Assembly: GCA_019694655.1 (NCBI GenBank)
Contig: JAIBBN010000002.1
Location: 310,001-374,000, forward strand
Source of the DNA: Leptospirales bacterium
GTDB lineage: Bacteria > Spirochaetota > Leptospiria > Leptospirales > Leptonemataceae
DNA length: 64,000 bases
Direction: 5' to 3'
Shown piece after piece: positions 42,152 to 50,990 of this stretch. Position numbers and translations under genes: made by a program. The notes under the pieces are model-generated. The model was not told the origin of the DNA. It saw nothing but the letters and a program-made list of their open reading frames with translations, and did not search any database. Position 1 is the stretch's first letter, and each line of letters begins with the position of its first letter.

Positions 42152-44566
42152 ATGCCAGCCCACGGCGCCTGCAGGGCGCATCCGACCTTGCGATCCGTGT
42201 CGGCGCTTTTGATTTTGTTCCTTGTTGCGGGGCCGCAGCTGCAGGCGCATCGCCGCGGCGCCGCCGAACGCGCAGCCCCCTACAATTTTCCCGTAGCGCG
42301 GTTGCTGCCGCCTGAATTTGATGAATCCCCGGTCGATCAAAATATTGCCTTCGCCCTTGCCCACTCTGCGGCCTACTATCTCAGCGCTTCGCGCAATCTC
42401 GCACTGCAGCAGGCGCTGTTGCTGAGAGCCGAAGCTCCGATCGTGGATGAGACAGGTTCCAGCGGCGACGCCGACCTTGCCCTGCGCTGGCGCTATTCGG
42501 AAGATGGACAGCGCGTCCGGGCAGAGCTGCAGATCGTCGACCTGCGTCGCGATCGTAGCTGGAGCGCCGGCCGGGTAGAAGGACTGCGATCGGCGCCCGG
42601 CGAGATGGCATACCAGATGGCGCGCGCCTGGCTGGAGGCCATCGACGAACACGAGTTGAACAGCCGCGCTCTGGACGCAGAGGACCGTCGCGAGATGGAT
42701 CTACGTTTCCGTCCCTCGCTACAACCTTACGAACTGTTCGCGCGTGCGCTGACGGTTGAGGAACAGCAGCCGCTTCTGGCGCTGGCGCTCTATCGACGCG
42801 CACTTGCGATGGAACCCTACTTTTCCGAAGCCCGCGACCGAGCAGCGGTGGCGGCCTATCGCGGCGGCCCTTTCGCCTACCGTCAACGTCGAGACCTGGA
42901 ATTTGATTTAAAGCGCCAGCTGCGCAGCGGGCGCCGCGATCTCAGCCACTACGCGCAGCAACTGGGCGCAGTCGGACTTTCGCGTGATCGACAGGGGGAT
43001 GCGGCCGGAGCGCAGTACCTGTTGATGCAAGCCCTGCGCTGCTGGAGCGCTGCGGGCAGACTGCAGAGTTTCGAGTCGTTGCGTATGCAAAACGAACTGG
43101 GACGATTGCAACTTGAAGTCCAGTCCTCCGCAGCGGCCTACCGCCAGCTGGCCGAAGTTCGACGGGGACTGGATCGCGCCGGCTTTCACGTCGGACCAGT
43201 CAGCCGTCTGAATTTGCAGCTGCTGGCCTCGGCGGCGGCCGCAACCGGCCGTTATAGCGAGGCGCTGGAACATTTTGATCGTCTGGCGGAGGAAGCCGCT
43301 CCCGAATCAGCAGAAGACGGATTGCAAAGCGCGTTGCTCGATTACAATCGCGCGGCCATGCGCGCAGCGGCCTCGGGCGGAGATTTGCAAATGGCGCTGA
43401 TCGAATCGCGGCGCGCAGCCGCTGTCTTTCACGAGCGGGGCTGGGACAATTCGGAACTGGCTATTGAGAACCTGAATAATCAGGCTGCTATCCTGCGACG
43501 CCTGAATCAGTGGGATCAGTCAGAGTCGCTTTTCGAAAAGTCCAGGCAACGATTGCGAATGCTTGGCCTCGAAAACGCCTCCATCTATCCGTCGGTCATT
43601 CGCAATCTTTCGCGCCTGCGTGCGCTGCAGGGCGATTCCTACAATGCACAGCGCCTGGGTCGCCAGGCGCAGCTGGCGGCGCGTCATGACTACCAGCGGC
43701 GCTGGACGCGCGTCCGCAGCGTATTGCAAAGCGGCGACCTGAGCGTCGCCGGCGTGCGCACCAGCCTGCAAACGCCTTCCGGCGCTGACTCGTTTTTTAC
43801 TGCCGACGAGGAGGATCAGGTTCGCAGCTTTACCGGCGCCTTTCGCGCCGATCGCCACCCCCAGCACATTCTTTCGCGCACCTATGCCGGTCGGCTCGAT
43901 GATACCAATGTCTTCCTGTTCGATTTACTAAACCGCAGCGGGGATTCAGCGCCCATGCAGGCCTTGCGCAAGGTAATGATCGCTGGCGGCGACAGCGATG
44001 GCCGCGGACTGCTCTTTGTTGACATCGGTCCGGCCATCGCCAATGCCACGGAGCCAGCGGTTACAACTCGCAGCCTGGCCCGCGATTTTCCAGCAATGCA
44101 AGTCGTCGCCCTGGATTTGCCGGAACAGGTTTCGATCTTCGAATTTCGCCTGCCTGAGGCTCAGCGACGCCTGGTACTGCAACATCCCAACCTGCAGGTG
44201 CTCGCCGCCAATGGTTTCGATCCCTTGCTGTCACAGATGCGCATTCCTGCGCGCTGGCGACGAAGCGACCGGCAAGCGATGATTCCGTCCGAAGGCCAGG
44301 CGATCGTTTTGCGCGCGGCCAATTCGATCGACATTTACGGACAGTGGTCGCAGATTCGCGGCGTATTTTCATCGCTCGGTCAGGAATTTGAAGAGTCGCC
44401 GGTGCTGTTCTTCTTCAATCAGTCGATCCTCTACAAGGCCCCCGACCAGCGCCGCTTTGCCATCATTGGATTCCTATCGGTTCGCGGCTTCCATCACAAT
44501 GTTAACAGCCTGGATCGCGGCGGAGACCCGCCTTACACTCTGGCCGCCGAGTGGATCGAGCCCTGA
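42152..44566 (+). CDS. Exported TPR-repeat protein with a C-terminal methyltransferase-like fold
   Basis: An 804-residue protein not recognised as a whole. Residues 1-31 look like a signal peptide (SALLILFLVAGPQLQA). Residues about 170-560 are helical repeats of TPR type (YELFARALTVEEQQPLLALALYRRALAMEPYF, seen in parts, and AAATGRYSEALEHF). The last 240 residues differ. LLFVDIGPAIANATEPA (about 620) and MQVVALDLPEQ (about 648) resemble motif I and the acidic post-I strand of class I SAM methyltransferases, though no catalytic motif is obvious. ATG 42152 has a poor ribosome site, and the start is uncertain. It is divergent from the reductase. Confidence 0.62.
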   Translation: MPAHGACRAHPTLRSVSALLILFLVAGPQLQAHRRGAAERAAPYNFPVARLLPPEFDESPVDQNIAFALAHSAAYYLSASRNLALQQALLLRAEAPIVDETGSSGDADLALRWRYSEDGQRVRAELQIVDLRRDRSWSAGRVEGLRSAPGEMAYQMARAWLEAIDEHELNSRALDAEDRREMDLRFRPSLQPYELFARALTVEEQQPLLALALYRRALAMEPYFSEARDRAAVAAYRGGPFAYRQRRDLEFDLKRQLRSGRRDLSHYAQQLGAVGLSRDRQGDAAGAQYLLMQALRCWSAAGRLQSFESLRMQNELGRLQLEVQSSAAAYRQLAEVRRGLDRAGFHVGPVSRLNLQLLASAAAATGRYSEALEHFDRLAEEAAPESAEDGLQSALLDYNRAAMRAAASGGDLQMALIESRRAAAVFHERGWDNSELAIENLNNQAAILRRLNQWDQSESLFEKSRQRLRMLGLENASIYPSVIRNLSRLRALQGDSYNAQRLGRQAQLAARHDYQRRWTRVRSVLQSGDLSVAGVRTSLQTPSGADSFFTADEEDQVRSFTGAFRADRHPQHILSRTYAGRLDDTNVFLFDLLNRSGDSAPMQALRKVMIAGGDSDGRGLLFVDIGPAIANATEPAVTTRSLARDFPAMQVVALDLPEQVSIFEFRLPEAQRRLVLQHPNLQVLAANGFDPLLSQMRIPARWRRSDRQAMIPSEGQAIVLRAANSIDIYGQWSQIRGVFSSLGQEFEESPVLFFFNQSILYKAPDQRRFAIIGFLSVRGFHHNVNSLDRGGDPPYTLAAEWIEP

Positions 44567-44577
44567 ACAAGGACGGA

Positions 44578-45180
44578 TCAAGCTTCGGCCGGATTGCCGC
44601 TGGCACATTGTAGCCAGATTTCACGAACCGCGGCGGGCATGGGCCATGCAAGAGCGCGTTCGCGACCGGCCAGGGACATCTTGGCGGCCGTCTTCCTTAA
44701 AATGTCCGCGGTTTTTACCGGATCATGTTGCGCGGCAAACTCCAGCGCATAATGACTCAAGAAAACCAGACAGATAACATCCTCCAGCAGCTGCACCTCG
44801 CTGTCCTGGCGCAGATTCCTTTTTTGGACCAGCGCCTCGACTCTTAGTATCAGCTCTTCCGCAAATTGCAGCGCTGTCAGAATCTCCCGCAGTTCGGCAG
44901 CGTGAAATCGCTGTAGATCAGTTCGCCAGCGATGGTAACCGGCGCGGTCACGCGGATAGGTATCGCGCGGAATTTTCCACCTTCGAATGTGCTGACCGCG
45001 TGCGGCGATGCACAGGGCGAGGTTGGCAGCCGGTTCGATGGCAAGCAACGTGGTCGTCATCCTTCGCCCGTAGAGCAGCGCCTTTGCGCTCCCATCCTCT
45101 CCATCTCGCTGTGGATCCTCGCTGTTGGCGCGATCAATTGCAGCGTGGACCGCCTTTAGCATTTCTTCGCGATCTTGCAT
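44578..45180 (-). CDS. DUF4202 family protein
   Basis: A 200-residue soluble protein that matches my memory of DUF4202: an ARGQHIRRWKIPRDTYPRDR core followed by GYHRWRTDL, with LQLLEDVICLVFLSHY-type QLLEDVICLVFLSHYALEF in the second half. Conserved His, Glu and Asp residues suggest a metal site of HD-like type, but that is inference, and no activity is known to me. ATG 45180 (MQDREEMLKAV) is used, and a longer start at 45228 would overlap the divergent aminoacylase gene. It converges with the TPR gene, leaving 11 bases between. Confidence 0.75.
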   Translation of the reverse strand: MQDREEMLKAVHAAIDRANSEDPQRDGEDGSAKALLYGRRMTTTLLAIEPAANLALCIAARGQHIRRWKIPRDTYPRDRAGYHRWRTDLQRFHAAELREILTALQFAEELILRVEALVQKRNLRQDSEVQLLEDVICLVFLSHYALEFAAQHDPVKTADILRKTAAKMSLAGRERALAWPMPAAVREIWLQCASGNPAEA

Positions 45181-45203
45181 TGCACCCAGCGAAAGTCCCC
45201 GCC

Positions 45204-46931
45204 ATGCCCGGGACAATCTTTTCTGCAATCTGCTGGGCGGCTCCTATTGCCAGTCGCAAGCTGTCCGCAGTGGGCGGATCCTTGATTACTCGAAGGCAGG
45301 CCTTAGCGGCCGGCGCCGGGCTGCTGGGCGCCGCCGCAGGAGTTGTGGCACAGGGCAGCGACCAGGCGGATTGGTTGCTACAAGGCGGCCAGCTCTTCGA
45401 TGGCAGCGGCGCAGCGCCTCAACAGGCGGACCTTGCCATCAAAGATGGACATATCCTCGCCATCGGCGGCCTTGAGGGAATGGCGGCGAAGCGTCGCCTC
45501 AATCTGCGCGGTCTGGCCGTAGCGCCGGGCTTCATTGATTTGCACAGCCACAGTGATCTTGCGCTCCTGCAGGGCGGACGCGCGCTTTCCAAGCTCTACC
45601 AGGGCGTCACCACAGAAGTGATCGGGCAGGATGGCCGTAGCCTTGCACCGCTCAGTTCTGAACAGGCTTCAGCAAGCAACCGACGTCTGGAGGCCATGGG
45701 AATTGCCGGCGCGAATTGGCTCGATTTCGCGGGGATGGTGCAGCGCTACGACGCAGCGCCGCTCTATGCCAATGTAGTCTTCCTGGCGGGCGCCGGTCAG
45801 TTGCGCCGCCAGATCCTGGGCGATCAGTTTCGTCCGGCCGCGCCGCTGGAGCTGGCGCGCATGACTGCCGCCGGACGCGCTGCGCGTCAGGCGGGCGTCG
45901 CCGGGCTCAGCAGCGGACTGGAATATCCGCCGGGCGCTTATGCAACCAGGCGCGAGCTTATCGCTCTGGCCCGCCAGATGGGGTTATACGTTACACATAT
46001 GCGCAACGAAGATGACCGGGTGCTGGAAGCGCTGGACGAGGCATTATCCATCGCCCAGAATTCTGGCGCGCGATTGCACGTCAGTCATCTCAAGGCGCAA
46101 GGGCGGCGCAACTGGCCAAAGCAAGCGGAGATGCTGCGTCGCCTGGCGGTCGACCGCAACGCCGGCGCATGGCGCAGCTTTGACGCCTATCCATACAATG
46201 CCTACAGCGTTAGCCTGATCTCATTGCTGCCAGTCTGGGCCCGACTGGATCCGGCGCAGCCACTGGGCGAGCGTTTGCACAATGCAAGCTTGCGCGAGCG
46301 GATGGCTGCCGGCTTTGAGCGAAAGATTCAGTCGCTTGATTCCTACGATGCGGTCCTGCTGTCCGATCTGCCTCATCCCGACTACCGGCGCTATGAAGGC
46401 GCCCGGCTGGGACAGCTGGCCGCCGCATTGGATAAGAGCCCCTTTGATCTGGTAGTAGAAATCCTCGATGCTCTTGGTCCGCGCGCCGCAATGATTGGCT
46501 TTGCAATGAGCGAGCAAAATGTAGCGGCGCTGATGTCCGAAGCCTGGTGCGCCATTGCCTCCGATGGCGCCGCCCTGCCCTTTGAGGGCGAGGGTCGTCC
46601 TCATCCGCGCAATTTCAGCGCCTTTCCACGCGCCATTCGCTTTGCGCGGGATGAGGGCGCAGCCAGCATGCAGGAAATGATCCGACGCATGACTTCGCTT
46701 CCAGCCGCCATTGTCGGCCTGCAGGGACGCGGACTGCTGTCGACCGGCTTTGCCGCCGATATCGTCGCCTTCGATCCGCTGCACTTTCGTGATCGCGGGG
46801 ATTACCTGCATCCCCGGCAGAAGCCCGAAGGACTGGCGCATGTATTCGTGAATGGCGCGCCGATGATCCTCAACGGCAATCTGGTCGCGGAGGGGCGCGG
46901 CCGGCCGCTGCGCGGAGCACAGTGGCAATGA
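45204..46931 (+). CDS. D-aminoacylase / N-acyl-D-amino-acid deacylase family amidohydrolase, probably Tat-exported
   Basis: A 575-residue amidohydrolase. Metal-binding motifs GFIDLHSHSDLALL, SSGLEYPPGAYATRRELI and ARLHVSHLKAQGRRNW are those of D-aminoacylases and dihydroorotase-like N-acyl amidases. The C-terminal PFEGEGRPHPRNFSAFPRAI block and ADIVAFDP also fit. Near residues 30-50 TRRQALAAGAGLLGAAAGVVAQG (in part) is a twin-arginine signal, so the enzyme is likely periplasmic. A GTG at 45270 would place this signal at the very N-terminus and is a good alternative start. Its stop overlaps the acyltransferase start (ATGA), suggesting coupled function. Confidence 0.82.
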   Translation: MPGTIFSAICWAAPIASRKLSAVGGSLITRRQALAAGAGLLGAAAGVVAQGSDQADWLLQGGQLFDGSGAAPQQADLAIKDGHILAIGGLEGMAAKRRLNLRGLAVAPGFIDLHSHSDLALLQGGRALSKLYQGVTTEVIGQDGRSLAPLSSEQASASNRRLEAMGIAGANWLDFAGMVQRYDAAPLYANVVFLAGAGQLRRQILGDQFRPAAPLELARMTAAGRAARQAGVAGLSSGLEYPPGAYATRRELIALARQMGLYVTHMRNEDDRVLEALDEALSIAQNSGARLHVSHLKAQGRRNWPKQAEMLRRLAVDRNAGAWRSFDAYPYNAYSVSLISLLPVWARLDPAQPLGERLHNASLRERMAAGFERKIQSLDSYDAVLLSDLPHPDYRRYEGARLGQLAAALDKSPFDLVVEILDALGPRAAMIGFAMSEQNVAALMSEAWCAIASDGAALPFEGEGRPHPRNFSAFPRAIRFARDEGAASMQEMIRRMTSLPAAIVGLQGRGLLSTGFAADIVAFDPLHFRDRGDYLHPRQKPEGLAHVFVNGAPMILNGNLVAEGRGRPLRGAQWQ

Positions 46932-48175
46932 ACAACTGGATCAATGCGCGGCATTGCAGCGATCGAGTCTTTCAGCGGCCGTCGCTTCTGACCGGCCTGA
47001 TCAACAAGGACATGATCCGCTGGGCCGGGCGTTTTCACGCCCTCGGAAAGCTTCCAGGCATGATCAGCAATGTTCACGTCAGCGGCTACGATCGCTTGCC
47101 CCTTCGCGAACAGCCGGCCCCGATACTGAGTTTCTCGCACAAGAAGTTGCACGACGTCTTTACCATAGTAGACTATATGGCCGGGCGGCCGCTGGATCGC
47201 TTTCATGAACCGACTATCGTTGCTATGGCCGGTCTCTTCGACGGCTTCTACGCCTACCGTGATCTGCTGCCGGATATCCTGAAAATGGCGCCGCTGCGCC
47301 CGGCCGCGGTGTTGCTGGGCCGCAGCCTGGGTCGCAGCATCCGCAGCATTTTTGAGTCGCTCAATGCTCATCCGGTCTATCGCGACGGCAGCGACATCCC
47401 GACGCGCGAACAGTACGAAAGCGCACAATATTCCGGGAGGTCGCTCACCGGCATGAACTATGATGACTTCTTGCGTCGCGCCGCAAAAGAGACCTTGAAC
47501 TCAGTTGTTGCCGTGCAGCGCGAACTCGCCGAGAAAAACCGAACCTTCTTGATATTGCCCGAGGGGCGCTACCTCCATGATGGACAGGTGGCGGAGTTTC
47601 GTGATTTCGTGGGCGTGATGGCCTTTCGAAAAAAGCGCGCCCTGGCGCTTTGCGGAATCAGCTATGACGAGTTCTGCCCCGATGCCCTTGGGCGAGTGGA
47701 AGCGTGGGTCCATACAATGTCGCCGCTGGCGCCTCCGGAAAGTAGATCGGCGATTCCGACTTTTCTAAATGAGGCGCGCGATTGTCTGCAAAGCGCCGCG
47801 CCGCTGCTTGCGACTCACGCCATTGCCGCCGCCCTCAAACCGCTGCTGGATGGACGCGAGTTTCTGCTCGATGATGTGCAATTGGCGGCCAACGAACATA
47901 TGCAGCGCTTCGCCGCCGCTTTGCTGCCAAAGGACCCGGCCCTGCAGGAGGAAGCGCGGCGCGCGGAACGCTGGCGAAGCTTTTTACGAGCGCGCCAATC
48001 GCAATGGATGGAAGCGTGCGCCGGCAATCGCTGGCGGCTGCGGCTTTCCTCGATTGATCGCTTTGCCAGAACGGAGCGAAGCGTAAACGATATCTTATGG
48101 AACTACAACTGCGTGGCGCACTTCTGGGATGAATCGTGGCGCAGCCGCGCCATGACGCGCGCCGCCGGGGAATAG
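46928..48175 (+). CDS. PlsC-like acyltransferase, atypical
   Basis: A 415-residue protein with two signatures of glycerophosphate acyltransferases. One is HKKLHD at about residue 75, an H-x4-D catalytic motif. The other is LPEGRYLHDG near 215, in the place of the usual FPEGTRS. The remainder, including a long helical C-terminus, matches no family I know. It may acylate a lysophospholipid or another acceptor. ATG 46928 overlaps the stop of the D-aminoacylase gene (ATGA). The thiolase gene lies 38 bases downstream. Confidence 0.7.
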   Translation: MNNWINARHCSDRVFQRPSLLTGLINKDMIRWAGRFHALGKLPGMISNVHVSGYDRLPLREQPAPILSFSHKKLHDVFTIVDYMAGRPLDRFHEPTIVAMAGLFDGFYAYRDLLPDILKMAPLRPAAVLLGRSLGRSIRSIFESLNAHPVYRDGSDIPTREQYESAQYSGRSLTGMNYDDFLRRAAKETLNSVVAVQRELAEKNRTFLILPEGRYLHDGQVAEFRDFVGVMAFRKKRALALCGISYDEFCPDALGRVEAWVHTMSPLAPPESRSAIPTFLNEARDCLQSAAPLLATHAIAAALKPLLDGREFLLDDVQLAANEHMQRFAAALLPKDPALQEEARRAERWRSFLRARQSQWMEACAGNRWRLRLSSIDRFARTERSVNDILWNYNCVAHFWDESWRSRAMTRAAGE

Positions 48176-48213
48176 CTCTTGACCGGTTGAAGGCGCCGCG
48201 CAGCTTCCCGCGC

Positions 48214-49392
48214 ATGTCTGATGCCTATATCCTTGACGGTCGACGCAGCGCCTTTGGCGCATTTGGCGGGGCGCTGCATCAATTGCATCCTGTTGAACTT
48301 GCCGTTCACGCTTCCACGCAGGCGTTGCTGGCCGCCGGCGTTGCAGCTTCGGCCGTAGACGAATGCATCTTTGGCAATGTCCTACTGGCCGACAGCCAAT
48401 CGATCTACTTTGCGCGGCATGTTGCTTTGCGTAGCGGCGCGCCAGTCTCCGCGCCCGCCCTGACGGTGAACCGACTTTGTGGATCGGGCCTGGAGGCAAT
48501 TGCCCAGGCGGCCCAGCAAGTGCGCTCCGGCGTCAGTCAGTGCGTTCTGGCCGGCGGCGCCGAGAGCATGAGCCATGCGCCTCATCTGCTGCAAAGCGCA
48601 CGCTGGGGTCAGAAACTTGGCGGCCTGGCGATGGAAGACAGTCTGCTTTCCGGTCTGACCGACGGCTACAGCGGTTTGCCGATGGGCATGACCGCCGAAA
48701 ACCTGGCCCGCGATTTTTCGATCAGTCGCGAGGACCAGGATGCGTGGGCGCTGCGCAGCCAAACGCGCGCCGAAGGCGCCTCCGACAGCGGTCGCATGGC
48801 ACTGGAAATCGCTCCGCTGCGACTCAGGCAGCGCAAGGCAGAAGTCAACTTTGACCGCGACGAGTTTATCCGCGGGGCCGCGTCGGCTTCGGCTCTGCCG
48901 GGCCTGCCGCCAGCCTTTGATCCACAGGGAACTGTCAGCGCCGGCAACTCCAGCGGCATCAACGACGGCGCCGCGGCGCTGCTGGTCGTTTCGGAAGCGT
49001 TCCTCAAGAACTCGGGGCGAAAACCGCGCGCCCGCATCCTGGGCTGCAGCGCGGTGGGTTGCGATCCTTCGCGCATGGGCATTGGACCGGCGCTCGCTAT
49101 TCCTCGCCTGCTTGCCAGGCATGGGCTGCAACAAAGTGATATTGATCTGTTCGAAATCAATGAGGCCTTTGCGGCGCAGACCCTGGCTGTTATCCGGCAG
49201 CTGAAGCTGGATCCGGAGCGAACCAATGTAAACGGCGGGGCAATTGCACTGGGCCATCCACTGGCAGCTTCCGGCGCCAGACTGGCTCTGAGCCTCGCCA
49301 TCGAGCTGGAACAGCGCAGTCTTCGCTACGGAGTAGCATCGCTCTGCATTGGCGGCGGCCAGGGCATCGCCATGCTGCTGGAAGCCTGTTGA
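48214..49392 (+). CDS. Acetyl-CoA C-acyltransferase (thiolase)
   Basis: Condenses or cleaves acyl-CoA thioesters, either as biosynthetic acetoacetyl-CoA thiolase or in fatty-acid beta-oxidation. The 392-residue protein has the acyl-accepting Cys in NRLCGSGLEA (C89), the catalytic His in GHPLAASGARL (H348) and the second Cys in SLCIGGGQG (C378). NEAFAAQTLAV and GGAIALGHP are typical. The sequence alone does not distinguish the two roles. ATG 48214 gives the typical MSDAYILDGRRSAFGAFGG start. No partner dehydrogenase is adjacent. Confidence 0.93.
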   Translation: MSDAYILDGRRSAFGAFGGALHQLHPVELAVHASTQALLAAGVAASAVDECIFGNVLLADSQSIYFARHVALRSGAPVSAPALTVNRLCGSGLEAIAQAAQQVRSGVSQCVLAGGAESMSHAPHLLQSARWGQKLGGLAMEDSLLSGLTDGYSGLPMGMTAENLARDFSISREDQDAWALRSQTRAEGASDSGRMALEIAPLRLRQRKAEVNFDRDEFIRGAASASALPGLPPAFDPQGTVSAGNSSGINDGAAALLVVSEAFLKNSGRKPRARILGCSAVGCDPSRMGIGPALAIPRLLARHGLQQSDIDLFEINEAFAAQTLAVIRQLKLDPERTNVNGGAIALGHPLAASGARLALSLAIELEQRSLRYGVASLCIGGGQGIAMLLEAC

Positions 49393-49455
49393 AATTGCAG
49401 TCAAGCTTGTGCCAGGCATCTATATTTTCTGGAGGGGCGTCCCCTGCCGCTGCCT

Positions 49456-50661
49456 GTGAGCCGCACTGAAGATTTCATCGTAGCCGAGTCCCTGGCTGAT
49501 ATCGACCCCGCGCAGTGGGACGATCTCAATCTCGATCGCAATCCGTTTATGGAGTACGGCTTCCTGCAAGCGCTGGAGGATAGCGCCTGCGTTGGACCAG
49601 ATACAGGCTGGCATCCGCGCTACCTGCTTCTTTATCAAGAGGGCCGGCTGCTGGGAGCGGCAGCCAGCTACTTGCGGGAAGATTCCATGGGCGAATATAT
49701 TTTCGATCATGGCTGGGCCGATGCCTACGCTCGATCAGGCCTGGCTTACTATCCGAAACTGGCAGTGGCAGCGCCATTCACTCCGGCCAACGGACAGCGA
49801 CTGCTGAGCGCGAGGCATCTGTCGCCGGAAGAAAGCCAGCAACTTCGGCGACGCCTGGCCGTCGGCCTTTGTGAACTGGCAAAGGCCCAGGGCTGCAGCG
49901 GCGTGCATGTTCTTTTTCACAGCGCCGAGGAGCTGGAAGCGCTTCGCCTGGAAGGCTACCTGCCTCGCTTCACGCTGCAATTCCACTGGCACAACCAGGG
50001 CTACGCCGAGTTTGACGATTTCCTGGGCGCATTGCGGTCCTCACGTCGCAAGCTGGTTCGCAAAGAACGTGAAAGCGTCGGTCGCCTGGGCCTTGAGATT
50101 CGACGGCTGCAAGGCGCACAAATTGAAGAGCAGCATATGGATGCGATGTACGCATTCTACCAACACACCGGCAGCCGCAAGTGGGGGCGTCCCTATCTCA
50201 ACCGAATCTGGTTTCGCAAAATCCTTGAGCTGCAACGCGATCGTCTGTTACTGGTATTCGCCTATCGTGATGCCCAGCCCATTGCCGGCACGCTGAACTT
50301 TATGAAGGATGATGCCATCTTCGGGCGCTACTGGGGGGCTCTGCAGGACTATCCCGACCTGCACTTCGAACTGTGCTATTACCAATTGATCGAAGAGGCG
50401 ATCGCAAAGGGCGCGGCGCTGGTGGAAGCGGGCGCCCAGGGCGAGCACAAGTTTCTTCGCGGCTTTGGCGCGGAAATTTGCCTGAGCTCCCATTTTCTCT
50501 TGAATGCCGGCGGACGCGAGGCTATAGGACGATTCTTGCAGATGGAACAGACTCAAATCGAACGAACGCAGCTGGAGTACAATCGGCAATCGCCGCTCAA
50601 AGCCCTGCGAGCCGACGCACAGTTGACGATTGCGCAATCTACTGACGGCGCGGCGCTATGA
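49456..50661 (+). CDS. GNAT-fold protein of the DUF482 / peptidogalycan-like family
   Basis: A 401-residue member of the DUF482-type group, related to the GNAT/FemABX fold. Key blocks are NPFMEYGFLQALEDSACVG, YLREDSMGEYIFDHGWADAY, YYPKLAVAAPFTPANG, the linker block RRKLVRKERE and the C-terminal FMKDDAIFGRYWG with EAGAQGEHKFLRGF. The activity is unproven. The relatives suggest transfer of an acyl or aminoacyl group. The start used is GTG 49456. A strong GGAGGGG ends 18 bases before it, so a nearer non-AUG start (CTG 49444, in frame) is possible. It overlaps clpS by 4 bases (ATGA). Confidence 0.8.
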   Translation: MSRTEDFIVAESLADIDPAQWDDLNLDRNPFMEYGFLQALEDSACVGPDTGWHPRYLLLYQEGRLLGAAASYLREDSMGEYIFDHGWADAYARSGLAYYPKLAVAAPFTPANGQRLLSARHLSPEESQQLRRRLAVGLCELAKAQGCSGVHVLFHSAEELEALRLEGYLPRFTLQFHWHNQGYAEFDDFLGALRSSRRKLVRKERESVGRLGLEIRRLQGAQIEEQHMDAMYAFYQHTGSRKWGRPYLNRIWFRKILELQRDRLLLVFAYRDAQPIAGTLNFMKDDAIFGRYWGALQDYPDLHFELCYYQLIEEAIAKGAALVEAGAQGEHKFLRGFGAEICLSSHFLLNAGGREAIGRFLQMEQTQIERTQLEYNRQSPLKALRADAQLTIAQSTDGAAL

Positions 50662-50990
50662 GCTCGCCAACCAGACGCCAGCAAGAAGAGGGAGCGCTGC
50701 TGGCAGAGGAGCGCGTTCGGCCGCGGCGACCATCGCGCTATCTGGTCATCATGCTCAACGATGACTATACTCCTATGGAATTTGTGGTCTGGGTATTGCA
50801 GCGCGTATACCACAAGGCTATGGAGGAGGCGACCCGTCTCATGCTTGAGGTACATACGCAGGGAAAAAGCATCGTCGGGGCCTACACCCATGATGTCGCC
50901 CGCAGCAAGATCCACCAGACGCATGAACTGGCCAAAAAGCATCAGCATCCTCTGACCTGCGTGCTGGAAAAGGAAGACGGCGATGAGTGA
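50658..50990 (+). CDS. clpS: ATP-dependent Clp protease adaptor ClpS
   Basis: ClpS binds N-degron substrates (proteins with bulky N-terminal residues) and hands them to ClpA. The 110-residue protein has the canonical core YLVIMLNDDYTPMEFVVWVL, with acidic and hydrophobic pocket residues, followed by HKAMEEATRLMLEVHTQGKSIVGAYTHDVA, quoted by parts, and the His pair in the middle helix. The N-terminal 20 residues are charged and flexible. It overlaps the preceding GNAT-like gene by 4 bases and clpA by 8, so the three are one unit. Confidence 0.96.
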   Translation: MSSPTRRQQEEGALLAEERVRPRRPSRYLVIMLNDDYTPMEFVVWVLQRVYHKAMEEATRLMLEVHTQGKSIVGAYTHDVARSKIHQTHELAKKHQHPLTCVLEKEDGDE

